NCBI GenBank assembly: GCA_963835595.1
Contig: CAWIGL010000002.1
Coordinates: forward strand, 992,001-1,056,000
Length of the DNA: 64,000 bases
From: CAWEPK01 sp963835595
GTDB taxonomy: Bacteria > Desulfobacterota > Syntrophorhabdia > Syntrophorhabdales > WCHB1-27
Direction: 5' to 3'
Made by a program: the position numbers and the translations under genes
Notes under the pieces: generated by a model
Database searches by the model: none
Seen by the model: the letters and a program-made list of their open reading frames with translations, nothing else
Told to the model about the DNA's origin: nothing
Shown here: piece after piece, positions 52,275 through 61,718 of the stretch
Layout: the number at the start of each line of letters is the position of its first letter
Numbering within the stretch: the first letter of the stretch is position 1

Positions 52275-52440
52275 GAACGTCCTCCTTCCGGAATCGATAT
52301 TTAACTGTTCACTTGCTTCCGTTCAGACTGCTTTTTGTAGTTTTCCATGCAAGGGGATAGCCGAATCGCTACATAATAACGTTACTCCAAAGACGTTTTT
52401 GAAGCAAGCGAAAAATCAGCAGAGCCGATTTCCGGTACGG

Positions 52441-53961
52441 CTATTCGGCCGTTTCCGCCGTAACGGTAATCCTCTTCCCTTCGATGGCCGTTATCGGGGA
52501 ATGGCGTCTGAGGTAATCGACCAAGGCGTCCCGCATATCGGCCGCCCGCACGCGCCGGCTGCCTTTCCGGAATCCCGTGAGGCCGTCCCCTCCCTCCGCC
52601 AGGAAGTCGTTCGTCGCTACCCTGTACTTCTTCGATTTGTCGAGGGGCGCGCCCCCGACGCTCATGCCCGTCACCTTCCTTGCGCCATCCGCGCTTAGCG
52701 CGTATGCGACCTCCATGCCGGAGACCTGCAGCAGGCCCCTCCTGCCGACCGCCGCCTTCCCGAAGATCTCCAGGAGGGCCTCGCCGGTCAGGTCCATGCA
52801 GAAGAGGTCGTCGTCGAAGGGGAGGGCCGTGTAGACGCGCTCCATAGTGATCTTCCCCGCTGGGATGTCGGCCCTGATGCCGCCGCTGTTCTGGATGGCG
52901 ACTTGAGCTCCGGTCTGCGCCCTCATGGAGTCCGCTATGACGTCCCCCAGGCTCGACTCACCGTCGGTCCGCCGCCTCAGGTCGATGCGCGTCTCGCCGA
53001 CTACCTGACTCAGCATCGGCTTCAGCTTCGCCTCGTACCGCCCCACGAGCCGCGCGGTTTCCCCGTCGGCCGCATCGGCAGGCCCCGACCATACGGTCTT
53101 CAGCTCGCCGTTCTCCGTCGCAGAGACGAGCCTCCCCGTTTTCTCATCAACGGTGATCTCCAGGACGCCCAGGTAAAGCCCGCGCGCGCCTGCCTGCACA
53201 ACGATCGTCTGTCCGGACCGCAAGGGGTCGGCAAGCGCCGTATGGCTGTGGCCCCCCACTATGATATCGATCCCGTGGACCGCTGCGGCGAGCCGCATAT
53301 CCTCGGCAAGGCCGAAGTGGCTGAGGAGGACGACCAGGTTCGCGCCCTTCCGCCTCACCTCGCCGATAAGGCCGGGCAGCAGCCTTTCCGGCGAGGCGAA
53401 CTTAAGGCCCGCCACGTACTCCCTCTTGACTGCAAAGGCCGTCTCCTGCGTAGTCATCCCTATTACCGCCACCTTGACGCCCTTCCTCTCCAGGATCACG
53501 TAAGGCTTTACCCAGGGCAGGGGCCTGCCCGCCGCGTCCGTGATATTGGCCGACAGGAACGGGAAGCGGGCTTCCTCCGTCATCGCCCGAAGGGCCGCAG
53601 GCCCCCAGTCGAACTCGTGGTTTCCGAGCGTCATGGCGTCGAACCGGAGGGCGTTCATCAGGTCGAGCACGGGCCGGCCCTGGAAGAGGTCGGAGACAGG
53701 CGCCCCGTGGAACATGTCCCCTGCTGCAAGGAGGATCACGCCGTCCGGGTCGGCTACCCTCTGGGCCTTTATCATGGCCGCCAGGTTTGCCGCCCCTCCG
53801 ACGGGCCTTTGGGGGTCGAGGGCCTTTTCTATCCGGGGGGTGATATAGCCGTGCAGGTCGTTGACATGGAGCAGGACGAGCCTCTGCGCGCAGGCGGCGG
53901 AGAGCGCCATTGCGTGTAGGGCGACTGCGACGAGAAATACTACAAAGACCGATTTACGCAA
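52441..53961 (-). CDS. Exported 5'-nucleotidase / 2',3'-cyclic phosphodiesterase family protein
   Basis: This 506-residue protein has a signal peptide (MRKSVFVVFLVAVALHAMALSAACA). Metallophosphatase motifs are VLLHVNDLHGYITP, LLAAGDMFHGAP, ALTLGNHEFDWG-like MTLGNHEFDWG, VVLLSHFG and VGGHSHTAL. The C-terminal nucleotidase domain reads IQNSGGIRADIPAGKITMERVYTALPFDDDLFCMDL and ends with the ATNDFLAEGGDGLTGF loop. It releases phosphate from nucleotides in the periplasm. It lies 18 bp after the MFS transporter frame. Confidence 0.93.
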   Translation of the reverse strand: MRKSVFVVFLVAVALHAMALSAACAQRLVLLHVNDLHGYITPRIEKALDPQRPVGGAANLAAMIKAQRVADPDGVILLAAGDMFHGAPVSDLFQGRPVLDLMNALRFDAMTLGNHEFDWGPAALRAMTEEARFPFLSANITDAAGRPLPWVKPYVILERKGVKVAVIGMTTQETAFAVKREYVAGLKFASPERLLPGLIGEVRRKGANLVVLLSHFGLAEDMRLAAAVHGIDIIVGGHSHTALADPLRSGQTIVVQAGARGLYLGVLEITVDEKTGRLVSATENGELKTVWSGPADAADGETARLVGRYEAKLKPMLSQVVGETRIDLRRRTDGESSLGDVIADSMRAQTGAQVAIQNSGGIRADIPAGKITMERVYTALPFDDDLFCMDLTGEALLEIFGKAAVGRRGLLQVSGMEVAYALSADGARKVTGMSVGGAPLDKSKKYRVATNDFLAEGGDGLTGFRKGSRRVRAADMRDALVDYLRRHSPITAIEGKRITVTAETAE

Positions 53962-53979
53962 GGGACACCTCTTGTAGGT

Positions 53980-55249
53980 CTATCCGGCCGCTGTCCGCCG
54001 GCGCACCTTCCTCGGCGCCGCAGCCCAGGCAAACGGGCATGATGCGGCGCACGCAGCGATTGCGGCGAGGAGGGCTATACGGTAGCTGCCGGTGTGGTCG
54101 AAGATAAGGCCCCCCGCCCAGGGTCCGAGGGCGCACCCGGCGCCTATCGTCGCCTCGACTACGCCGTAGATGAGGCCGAAGGATTTCCCCTGGAAGAGGT
54201 CGGCCGCAATGGCCATGAACATGGGGGCCGTAACGCCCCACCCTACGCCGAAAAGGATGACAAAAGGATAGGCCGCCCGGCCTCGCCCCGATTCGACAAG
54301 AAGCAGGAGAAAAACGGCGACTATAAGAACCAGGACGCCGAGGGTGAACGTTGCCTCCCGTCCGGCCCTGTCGGATAGCCACCCCCAGAATATCTGGAAG
54401 ACGAGAGGTGGCGACGCCCATTATCGCTACCATGATGGCAACGTCCATCCTTGCAAAGCCGCTGTCCACCAGCAGTTGCGGCCCGTGGATGATAATCATG
54501 TACATCGGGCAAATGACGAGGAAGGAGTAAATCAGCAGGGACCAGAACCGGCCTTCCCTCGCCGCCAGCTTCAGGGTCCAGTCGGTTCCCGCCCAGGCGG
54601 CGTCTACGACCTCGACGCCCCGCCTCTTTCCCTCAAAGGCGCCTGTCCCGTCTACGGAAAGGCCCATCTCCTGGGGGTTTCGCCGCATCAGCATGACGGT
54701 AAGCGGGAAGAGGAGAATGAATACGCACCCCGAAAGGACAGTGAAGGCCGTCCGCCACCCCGCGCCCCCGATAACGTATTGCGTCAGCGGAACAAAGACG
54801 AACGTCCCGAAGCCCATGCCCGAGACGGCGATGCCGCTCGCCAGGCCGCGCTTTTTCTGGAACCACCGGGAGAGCACGGCGGAGTACGGGCTGATGCTTA
54901 TGAAGGTGACGCCGAAGGCCGCTATGCCGCCATAGAAGAAGTAAAGCTGCCCAAGCGAGTGGACGCGGCCCGACAGCAGAAGACCGGCGCAGAGCACGAT
55001 GATGCCGGGAGGGATGACGCGCCTCGGGCCGAACCTGTCGATCAGCATCCCGACGAACGGGGCAGAGCAGGTATAGACGATGAAGGAGACGGATTGCACC
55101 CCGGCGGTTGCGGCCCGGCTCCAGTGGAACTCGTCGAGAAGCGCCATCATAAAGATGGCGAAGGTGGTACGCATGGCGAGCCACGTGCCAAGGGAGAGAA
55201 AGGCGACGGCGACTATCGTCCAGCCGTAATAGAAGCGCCTAGATGTCAA
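53980..55249 (-). CDS. MFS transporter, OFA-like group (one frame break)
   Basis: The first ten helices are in one frame: MTSRRFYYGWTIVAVAFLSLGTWLA, FGPRRVIPPGIIVLCAGLLL, GFGTFVFVPLTQYVIGGAGWRTAF. After MGVA near 54405 the frame shifts, and the remaining helices continue as FMAIAADLFQGKSFGLIYGVVEATIGAGCALGPWAGGLIFDHTGSYRIALL. The OFA group exchanges small carboxylates such as oxalate and formate, but substrates vary. It overlaps the nitroreductase gene by 11 bp upstream. Confidence 0.85.
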
Positions 55250-55811
55250 GGATCAGTTCCCCGAGGGACCGCTTGGGCACATGGTGGACGCCCCCGGCAT
55301 CGCGCCAGTACTTGTGCTCCCCGCCTTTCATCTCGTCTATCACGACTTTCTCCGCCGCGTATCCGAGGGCGACGACGAGGAGTATCGCATACCTCTGCGG
55401 GATTTGTAAGGCGGTCCTCAGCCGCTCCCTGTTTATCGAGTCGATGATGCAGGCCGCGATGCCCTTCTCGGCAGCGGCGAGGGCTATTATGACGGAGGCT
55501 ATCGAATGGTCCCAGGGGACGGTCTTCGCGAGCCCGGTGTCCGAGACGATCACGATATAGGCCGCGGGGCGCTCCCCTTGCGCCGGGCCGGGCCAGTCCT
55601 TCAGGTGGCCCGCCCAGGAGAGACAGGGGAATATGACGCCGTTTTTCTCCGTCTCGCAGGAAAGGATATACCTGCATGGCTGGAGATTGTATGCCGAAGG
55701 CATCAGCCGGGCCGTCCCGACAAGCTCCATCAGCACCTCCCGGCCGATGGCCCGATCTTCATGAAATCTCCTGTAGCTCCTGCACCTTGTCACCAGCTCA
55801 CGCATCGCCAT
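55239..55811 (-). CDS. Nitroreductase-family flavoprotein
   Basis: This protein of about 190 residues starts at ATG 55811, with GGAGGAG upstream; the ATG two codons on is an alternative. It begins RELVTRCRSYRRFHEDRAIGREVLMELVGTARLMPSAYNLQPCRYIL, the FMN-binding start of the family. DHSIASVIIALAAAEKGIAACIIDSINRERLRTAL and GYAAEKV follow. Partners reduce nitro groups, quinones or flavins with NAD(P)H; the substrate is unknown. C-terminal residues overlap the MFS gene start. Confidence 0.9.
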   Translation of the reverse strand: MAMRELVTRCRSYRRFHEDRAIGREVLMELVGTARLMPSAYNLQPCRYILSCETEKNGVIFPCLSWAGHLKDWPGPAQGERPAAYIVIVSDTGLAKTVPWDHSIASVIIALAAAEKGIAACIIDSINRERLRTALQIPQRYAILLVVALGYAAEKVVIDEMKGGEHKYWRDAGGVHHVPKRSLGELILDI

Positions 55812-56011
55812 GATCTCCTCCAGGGACTTTTCACCGCCTTGGCACGATCGCGTCTATTATACATCAATTGGACGGGGCGGGGCGATTTTCGGGAGCGGGC
55901 TCGGCCTTCAGGGCAAGCCGGCCCAAATGCGCATGAAAGACCGCCTGCCGATGATTACATTATCGGCAGAACGGCCGGGCCACACTTGCGAAAAAAGAAA
56001 GGAGGGTCGAT

Positions 56012-57655
56012 ATGGCGCTCAAGCCTACCATCGGCGCGTACCTGATCCGCCGCCTCGGGCAAATGGGCATCGGACATGTCTTCGGCGTGCCCGGCGACTA
56101 CGTGCTGAAGTTCTTCGACCTCATCGAGGAAAGCGATATCCGGCTGGTCAACACGTGCAACGAGCTGAACGCGGGGTACGCGGCGGACGGATACGCGCGC
56201 ATCGCGGGCGCGGGGGCCGTCTGCGTCACTTACGGCGTGGGGGGTTTCAGCGTCTATAACGCAGTCGCCGGCGCTTTCGCCGAGCGCGTGCCGCTGGTCG
56301 TTATCAGCGGCGGACCAAAGACGAGCCTGCGGGGCAGGCTCCATCCATACCTGCTCCATCATACGCTGGGCGACATGAGCCTCCAGCGGGACATCTTCGA
56401 GAGGATCACCCAGTCCGCCTTCGTCCTCACGAGCCCTACCCATGCCCCCTGGCAGATCGACGAGGCCCTGGCCGCCTGCGTCAGGTATTCCCGGCCGGTC
56501 TATCTGGAGATACCGGCCGACATGGTGACGGAAGGCTGCCCGCCGCCCGGCGAGTGGGCACCCGATACCGCCCTCCACGTCGATCCCGAGGTGCTCGACG
56601 AGGCGATCGAGGAGACCCTCGACCGCATATCCGCCGCATCGCGCCCCGTCATACTGGCCGGCGTCGAGGCAGACCGGCTTGGCGCGCGCGACGCACTTTT
56701 GAGGCTCATCAACCGCACGGGCTTTCCCGTCGCGACGACCGGCCTGGGCAAAGGCGTCGTCCCGGAGCAGACCAGCGGCTACGCGGGCACGTACATCGGC
56801 GCCCTGGCAAACGAGACGGCCCGAAGGACCGTCGAAGACGCGGACCTCCTGCTCTGCCTGGGCGCCTGGATGACGGACCTCGACCTGGGCGGCTACACCG
56901 CCCGCCTCGACGAGGGCCGCATGATAGTCGCCAACTCGGAGAGGGTGCGGGTGCGCCATCACGTCTACGAGCACGTCCCCATCAAGTACTTCCTCGAACG
57001 TCTGGCGGACTCTGTCCCGAAAAGGGCTGGCGGCGGCCGTGGGGAGCGCCGGGAGGCGGCGCCAGGTGCGCCACCCTATACGGCCTCGCCCGATGCGAGG
57101 CTGACTACCGACCGGTTCTGGGACAGGATGAGCCATTTTTTGAAGGACGGCCATATCGTGGTGAGCGACACGGGGAGCTGCACCTTCGAGAGCGTCAAGC
57201 TCTCCCTGCCCCAAAAGGCAGACTTCATAGGGCAGGCGTTCTATGCCTCCATGGGATACGGCATCCCTGCGGCCCTCGGCGCGAAGCTCGCCGCGCCGTC
57301 GTACAGGCCCGTCGTCTTCGTGGGGGACGGCGCATTCCAGATGACAGGCCAGGAGCTATCGACCGTCATCAGGCACGGGCAAAACCCGGTCGTCTTTCTC
57401 CTGAACAACGACGGCTACCAGGTGGAGCGCGCCATATACGACAACGCGTACAACGACATCAGCATGTGGGATTACACGCAACTCGTCAAGGCATTCGGCT
57501 GCGGCAAGGGGGTCAGGGTCTCGACCGAAGGGGACCTTGAGGTCTTCCTTGCGGAGGCAGCGGACAACACGGAAGCCCTCATGTTTGCGGAGGTGCGTCT
57601 GGAGCGGTCGGACTTCTCGGCTACATTGCGGCGGATAGGCGAGAAGCTGAGATAG
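56012..57655 (+). CDS. Thiamine-diphosphate alpha-keto acid decarboxylase (PDC/IPDC type)
   Basis: This 547-residue enzyme has an N-terminal Pyr domain with the catalytic Glu in NTCNELNAGYAADGYARI. The paired His of the decarboxylase subgroup lies in YLLHHTLGD. The PP domain has the ThDP motif GDGAFQMTGQE...NPVVFLLNNDGYQVE (GDG-N). Relatives decarboxylate pyruvate, indolepyruvate or other 2-keto acids to aldehydes. AAGGAGGG lies upstream of the ATG. It stands alone, so the pathway cannot be fixed. An internal linker (residues 340-365) is basic and irregular. Confidence 0.93.
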   Translation: MALKPTIGAYLIRRLGQMGIGHVFGVPGDYVLKFFDLIEESDIRLVNTCNELNAGYAADGYARIAGAGAVCVTYGVGGFSVYNAVAGAFAERVPLVVISGGPKTSLRGRLHPYLLHHTLGDMSLQRDIFERITQSAFVLTSPTHAPWQIDEALAACVRYSRPVYLEIPADMVTEGCPPPGEWAPDTALHVDPEVLDEAIEETLDRISAASRPVILAGVEADRLGARDALLRLINRTGFPVATTGLGKGVVPEQTSGYAGTYIGALANETARRTVEDADLLLCLGAWMTDLDLGGYTARLDEGRMIVANSERVRVRHHVYEHVPIKYFLERLADSVPKRAGGGRGERREAAPGAPPYTASPDARLTTDRFWDRMSHFLKDGHIVVSDTGSCTFESVKLSLPQKADFIGQAFYASMGYGIPAALGAKLAAPSYRPVVFVGDGAFQMTGQELSTVIRHGQNPVVFLLNNDGYQVERAIYDNAYNDISMWDYTQLVKAFGCGKGVRVSTEGDLEVFLAEAADNTEALMFAEVRLERSDFSATLRRIGEKLR

Positions 57656-57671
57656 GAAAAAGCACCATAGG

Positions 57672-58235
57672 TCAGGCACGGGCCGTTGCAGACCGCAGCT
57701 CGGCAAACAGGCGGGCGAGATCGGCCATCTGGTAGCTTGCGTTGATGCCGCTTGGGTTCGGCAGCACCCACAGAACAGACGCGCCTATCTTCTCAGGCTG
57801 CCTGCCGAGGGTGGCGCGCGTCCGCCCGAAGGCCTTCCTGTACGCATCGATGCCGAGGACCGCGACCGTCCCCGGCCGGAACCTGGCGGCCGTTCTTTCG
57901 AGCCGCATTGGGCCCTCCCGCAGGGCGGCCGCCGCCAGCTCGCTCGCCTGCGCAGTGGCGCTGTTGACGATATTGGTGATGCCGCAGCCGTATCCGAGGA
58001 GGAGCCTCTCCTCGTAGGGCTTGAGCAGCCTGTCCGTAAACCCGGAGGCGAAGAGGGCCGGCCAGAACCTGTTGCCGGGACGGGCAAAATGGTGGCCGAC
58101 TGCGCCCGAGTAAAGGCCGGGATTGATGCCGCAGAAGAGGACCCGCAGGCCGTGGGCGACGACGTCGGGCACTCCCCTGCCTGCGGCGGCGAGAAGCTCT
58201 TCCCTTGTCGGGCGACGGTTGACAGGCGCGGCCAT
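57672..58235 (-). CDS. mug: G/U mismatch-specific DNA glycosylase (Mug family)
   Basis: The 187-residue form starts MAAPVNRRPTREELL. It has the glycosylase site VLFCGINPGLYSGAVGHHFARPGNRFWP and the NPSGINASY motif that flips the base. The family removes uracil or ethenocytosine from mispairs. The frame is open 13 codons upstream, without similarity. It converges with the decarboxylase gene; the stops are about 15 bp apart. Confidence 0.93.
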   Translation of the reverse strand: MAAPVNRRPTREELLAAAGRGVPDVVAHGLRVLFCGINPGLYSGAVGHHFARPGNRFWPALFASGFTDRLLKPYEERLLLGYGCGITNIVNSATAQASELAAAALREGPMRLERTAARFRPGTVAVLGIDAYRKAFGRTRATLGRQPEKIGASVLWVLPNPSGINASYQMADLARLFAELRSATARA

Positions 58236-58390
58236 TCCATATGAAGTATAGGGCCGCCCGGTAGGCCCGCGCAATCTTTTTCGGCCTTCTCCGGCGGGCC
58301 GCTTGACAATCCTCGATGCATTGCTTCACATTATCGCATGTCCGCCAAAGGGGGCTTCCCGCAGCGGCAGATTACGCAAAGGAGGGCAGG

Positions 58391-58999
58391 ATGGAGAACG
58401 AGATCGCCGAGCTGAACAGCCTCTGGAGGCCGATACGCCCTTATCTCGCGCGCCAGGTCGGAGAGCTTTACGGCCGCGGGGATGGAAGCGTCGTCGAGAT
58501 AGGACCTTTCTCCGGCCTTGCGTTCGAGCTCGCCGCAGCCGGCATCGGTGAGTCATTCTATATGGCCGTCTTCCCGCACCGGGTGATCGGACCTTTGCGT
58601 GAAGAGGCGGAAACCCTGGGCGTCCCCGGCCGGGTGCGCGTCGTAGAAAGCGACCCGCAGCTTTCCGGCCTGGCAGACGGCGCCTTCGACCTCGCAGTCT
58701 TCAGGGGGGCTTTTTTCTTCCCCTCGTTTTTTACGCCCGACCTCAAGGCCGTCTGCCGGGTGCTGAAAGAAGGCGGCACGGCGTTCGTAGGCGGAGGGTT
58801 CGGCCGGTACACGCCGCCTGAGGTCATAGACGCCATCAAGGACCGCTCGAAGGAGTTGAACCTCTCCATCGGCCGCGTCCATTTTTCGGAAGAAGATTTG
58901 CGGGCGGCCGTCCGGTCTGCCGCGCTTGCGGAAAAGGCCGACTTTATAACCGAGGGCGGGCTGTGGGTGGTGCTGCGGAAAGGAAAGGCAGGGCAATAG
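58391..58999 (+). CDS. Class I SAM-dependent methyltransferase
   Basis: This 202-residue protein starts at ATG 58391 (MENEIAELNSLWRPI) with AAAGGAGGG upstream. Motif I is VVEIGPFSGLAFELAAAGIG. VVESDPQLSGLADGAFDLAVFRGAFFFP and VCRVLKEGGTAFVGGGFG follow. The atypical GPFSG in place of GCGxG is noteworthy. The substrate is unknown. It is divergent from mug. Confidence 0.83.
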   Translation: MENEIAELNSLWRPIRPYLARQVGELYGRGDGSVVEIGPFSGLAFELAAAGIGESFYMAVFPHRVIGPLREEAETLGVPGRVRVVESDPQLSGLADGAFDLAVFRGAFFFPSFFTPDLKAVCRVLKEGGTAFVGGGFGRYTPPEVIDAIKDRSKELNLSIGRVHFSEEDLRAAVRSAALAEKADFITEGGLWVVLRKGKAGQ

Positions 59000-59021
59000 G
59001 AGCGGCCCGACAGCCGCCCAT

Positions 59022-59429
59022 CTAATACTCCGACAGGTCCGGCTTCGCCCGCCTGGCTTTCTTTGTCGTCTGCAAGTGCTTCATCTCCAGCACCTTCTCT
59101 TTCGCCCGCCTTGAGCGCCGCCTTTTCTGCCGCCTCACCTTCTCGATGGCCTTCTGCTGTTCGCTTTCTTTGCCCTCGATCATATTCTCTATCTTCTGCA
59201 CGAGGAGCCTGCGCGCAAAGAACCGGTTGGCAGCCTGGTAGCGCTCCCGCTGGCACTTCACCTCAAGGCCCGTCGGCAGGTGCTTAAGGTAGACGCACGT
59301 GGAGACCTTGTTGACGTTCTGGCCTCCGTGGCCCCTTGAGCGCACGAACCGCTCCACGATGTCCGATTCCCGTATTCCCAGGCGCTCCATCCGCTCCTGA
59401 AGGGCTTTTTCCTTGTCGCTGCTTATCAT
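59022..59429 (-). CDS. Release-factor-like GGQ protein (codon-independent)
   Basis: This 135-residue protein has the peptidyl-hydrolysis motif RSRGHGGQNVNKVSTCVYLKHLPTGLEVKC. It lacks the codon-recognition domain of RF1/RF2. The C-terminal half is basic (KVRRQKRRRSRRAKEKVLEMK), typical of the ArfB or RF-H/peptide-chain-release-factor-like groups. Proteins of this plan release peptides from stalled ribosomes, backing up tmRNA. It is an isolated gene. Confidence 0.9.
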   Translation of the reverse strand: MISSDKEKALQERMERLGIRESDIVERFVRSRGHGGQNVNKVSTCVYLKHLPTGLEVKCQRERYQAANRFFARRLLVQKIENMIEGKESEQQKAIEKVRRQKRRRSRRAKEKVLEMKHLQTTKKARRAKPDLSEY

Positions 59430-59564
59430 CTGCCTTTCACTCCGAAAAGAGTATAAACTTAAAAGAAGACGGTGTGAAGTCCTTCGCCGAGGGACGCACC
59501 CGGCTGCCCGCAGCCGCCCGCCCGCTCCCTTGACGCGCTCTGCCGAAGTCCCTTACAATCTACT

Positions 59565-60563
59565 GTGTTTTCACTCGGCCCCCTGCGCCTGTCCGCGCCC
59601 TTTATCCTCGCCCCTATGGCAGGGGTGACCGACCTGCCCTTCCGGCTGATCGCCAGGGAATTCGGCTGTCCCCTGGCCTTCACGGAGATGGTAAACGCCC
59701 GCGCGCTTGCTTTCGAGAATTGGCGGACCCTGGACCTCCTCAGGTCCGCGCCGCAGGACAGGCCGCTGGGGGTCCAGCTCCTCGGTCGCGACCCGGAGCT
59801 TCTAGTCCACGCCGTCGAGAGGCTCGCCGGCTGCCCTTACGATGTCATCGACCTGAACGCGGCCTGCCCCGTCCACAAGGTCACGAAAAAGGGTGAGGGG
59901 GCGGCCCTGATGCGCGAGCCCGCCGTCCTGTCCAGGCTGGTGCGCGCCCTCGTCGCCTGCTCCCCCGTGCCCGTCACCGTAAAGATACGCTCGGGCTGGG
60001 ACCAGACATCCATCAACGCGCCGGAGATAGCGCGGGCCATAGCGGACGCCGGGGCGGACGCCGTCTGCGTCCACGGCCGCACGAGAAAGCAGGGCTATGG
60101 CGGCAGGGCCGACATGGGGGTCGTAAAGGCCGTGAAGGAGGCCGTCCGCATCCCCGTCATCGCAAGCGGCGACGTTCTCTCGGTCGATTCGGCGCTCAAG
60201 ACCTTCGAGGCTACGGGGTGCGACGCAGTAATGGTCGCAAGGGGCGCCCTCGGCAATCCCTGGATATTCCGCGACCTTGCAGCCGCCTATAAAAGCGGAA
60301 AAGCTGCACCGGATGCAGGGCGCGAGGCAGATGCGCATCCGGCAGGCCGGATGCGCGGCAGTTCGACAGAAGAAGTGAAGGCCGTGATGGAGCGCCACCT
60401 CCGGCTATCCGTCGCCCACCACGGGGCCGCGAAGGGCGTCATCGATTTCCGTAAGTCCTTCATCTGGTACAGCCGGGGGCTGCCGAACGCGCGGGTATTG
60501 CGGCCGAAGGCCGTTCGCGTCACCGGCGTCGATGAGATGCTGGCCCTCATAGGCGAGCTATAA
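59565..60563 (+). CDS. dusB: tRNA-dihydrouridine synthase B
   Basis: This 332-residue protein starts with GTG at 59565. Dus motifs are LAPMAGVTDLPFRLIAREFG, ERLAGCPYDVIDLNAACPVHKVTKKGEGAALM (catalytic Cys), VTVKIRSGWD, VCVHGRTRKQGYGGRAD and VMVARGALGNPWIF. It reduces uridine to dihydrouridine in tRNA with FMN and NADPH. The C-terminal region (residues 250-265) has an irregular insertion before the helical domain. It overlaps the convergent hydrolase gene by 17 bp. Confidence 0.94.
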   Translation: MFSLGPLRLSAPFILAPMAGVTDLPFRLIAREFGCPLAFTEMVNARALAFENWRTLDLLRSAPQDRPLGVQLLGRDPELLVHAVERLAGCPYDVIDLNAACPVHKVTKKGEGAALMREPAVLSRLVRALVACSPVPVTVKIRSGWDQTSINAPEIARAIADAGADAVCVHGRTRKQGYGGRADMGVVKAVKEAVRIPVIASGDVLSVDSALKTFEATGCDAVMVARGALGNPWIFRDLAAAYKSGKAAPDAGREADAHPAGRMRGSSTEEVKAVMERHLRLSVAHHGAAKGVIDFRKSFIWYSRGLPNARVLRPKAVRVTGVDEMLALIGEL

Positions 60564-61275
60564 ACGCCTCGATCGCGCCGTTGACCTCCTCCGGCTTCTC
60601 AAGCATTACCATGTGGCCCGCGTCCCGGATCAGGGAAAGCTGCGACCCGCTGATCTGCTGCGCGAGATATTCCGAATATTTAGGGGGCGTAAGGAGGTCA
60701 TCCTCGCCCACCATTATAAGCGTGGGAAGCCCTATCGATTTGACCGTCTCCATCACGTCCGCGCGGTCGCAGGCCGAGAAATCGCCGTGGATGACCTCTT
60801 TCGGCGCTGCCATCATCACCGCGATGCCTGCATCGACGAGGGCACGCGGCGCTTTTTTCGAAAAGGCGTAGCCCATGATCGCTCTCACGGTATTTTCCTT
60901 GTCCGCGAGTATCCCTTCGAGTATCCGGGGGAAGACGCGAAGGCGCGCCCCCGTCCCCACGAGGATGAGACCGGAGAGGAGGCCGGGGCGGTCGAGGGCG
61001 ATGAGGGCGGCTATGACCCCGCCCATCGAGTGGCCCGCCAGGCAGCAGCCGGCGAGGCCGTTCTCCTCGATTGTCGCGGCCACGCAGCCTGCGTAATCGG
61101 CTATCTCCCGGAAGCCCTCCCCCGGCGATTTGCCGTGGCCCGGCAAATCCATAAGAATGACCTCGCATATCTTATCGAGGTTCTTCTGAAAGCCCCAGGC
61201 GAGAGAGCTGCCTCCTGCGCCGTGCACGAAGAGCACCTTCTTCCCGCTGCCGTATCGCTCCAGGTGAATCTCCAT
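60547..61275 (-). CDS. Alpha/beta hydrolase
   Basis: This 242-residue protein starts at MEIHLERYGSGKKVLFVHGAGGSSLAWGFQ; an ATG five codons upstream is possible. The oxyanion HGAGG loop, the nucleophile in LAGHSMGGVIAAL (Ser near residue 91), the acid in MVGEDDLLTPP and the His in DAGHMVMLEKPEEVN form the triad. The substrate is unknown; small esters or lipids are possible. It converges with dusB and overlaps its 3' end. Confidence 0.9.
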   Translation of the reverse strand: MEIHLERYGSGKKVLFVHGAGGSSLAWGFQKNLDKICEVILMDLPGHGKSPGEGFREIADYAGCVAATIEENGLAGCCLAGHSMGGVIAALIALDRPGLLSGLILVGTGARLRVFPRILEGILADKENTVRAIMGYAFSKKAPRALVDAGIAVMMAAPKEVIHGDFSACDRADVMETVKSIGLPTLIMVGEDDLLTPPKYSEYLAQQISGSQLSLIRDAGHMVMLEKPEEVNGAIEAFIARL

Positions 61276-61331
61276 CGCAACCACCCACAATTATATTGCA
61301 AAAGGACGGACAGCCATTATAGTATGACGGC

Positions 61332-61607
61332 ATGAGGGTGTTTGCAACCGCAATGGTCCTTTGCCTCCTCTGCTGCGCGTGCCAGAAGGCGCCCGCGCCC
61401 CCTCCCCAGAATACCGCCCGTGAGGTCCAGCAGGACGACCAATACAAGCGCGAGCTTGACGAGATAAGGAAGAACATCAAGGGCGATCTCAGGATCAAGC
61501 TCAAGCGGGACGGGAAAGGGGAATCGTATAGCTGGGAGATCACCGGCAAAGACCCGCATGAGGTCCTGAAAGCGAACGATGTCCTGGCGAGGAAGCTGGG
61601 GCGCTAG
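61332..61607 (+). CDS. Small lipoprotein
   Basis: This 91-residue protein has a lipobox (LLCCAC, lipid Cys near residue 17) and a Pro-rich spacer. A charged region KRELDEIRKNIKGDLRIKLKRDGKGESYSWEITGKDPHEVLKANDVLARKLGR follows. The fold is probably a small beta-alpha domain; the function is unknown. It is divergent from the hydrolase gene with a 56-bp gap. Confidence 0.75.
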   Translation: MRVFATAMVLCLLCCACQKAPAPPPQNTAREVQQDDQYKRELDEIRKNIKGDLRIKLKRDGKGESYSWEITGKDPHEVLKANDVLARKLGR

Positions 61608-61718
61608 GCGAGCGGGCTCCGGCGTACCGTGCCTACCATCGTGTCGACGAAAAAAGACAGAAACGGATTTGGTTTAGCTTTTTTTCAAAGTCGCAACGAT
61701 GGTGATAATGCGCGACGC

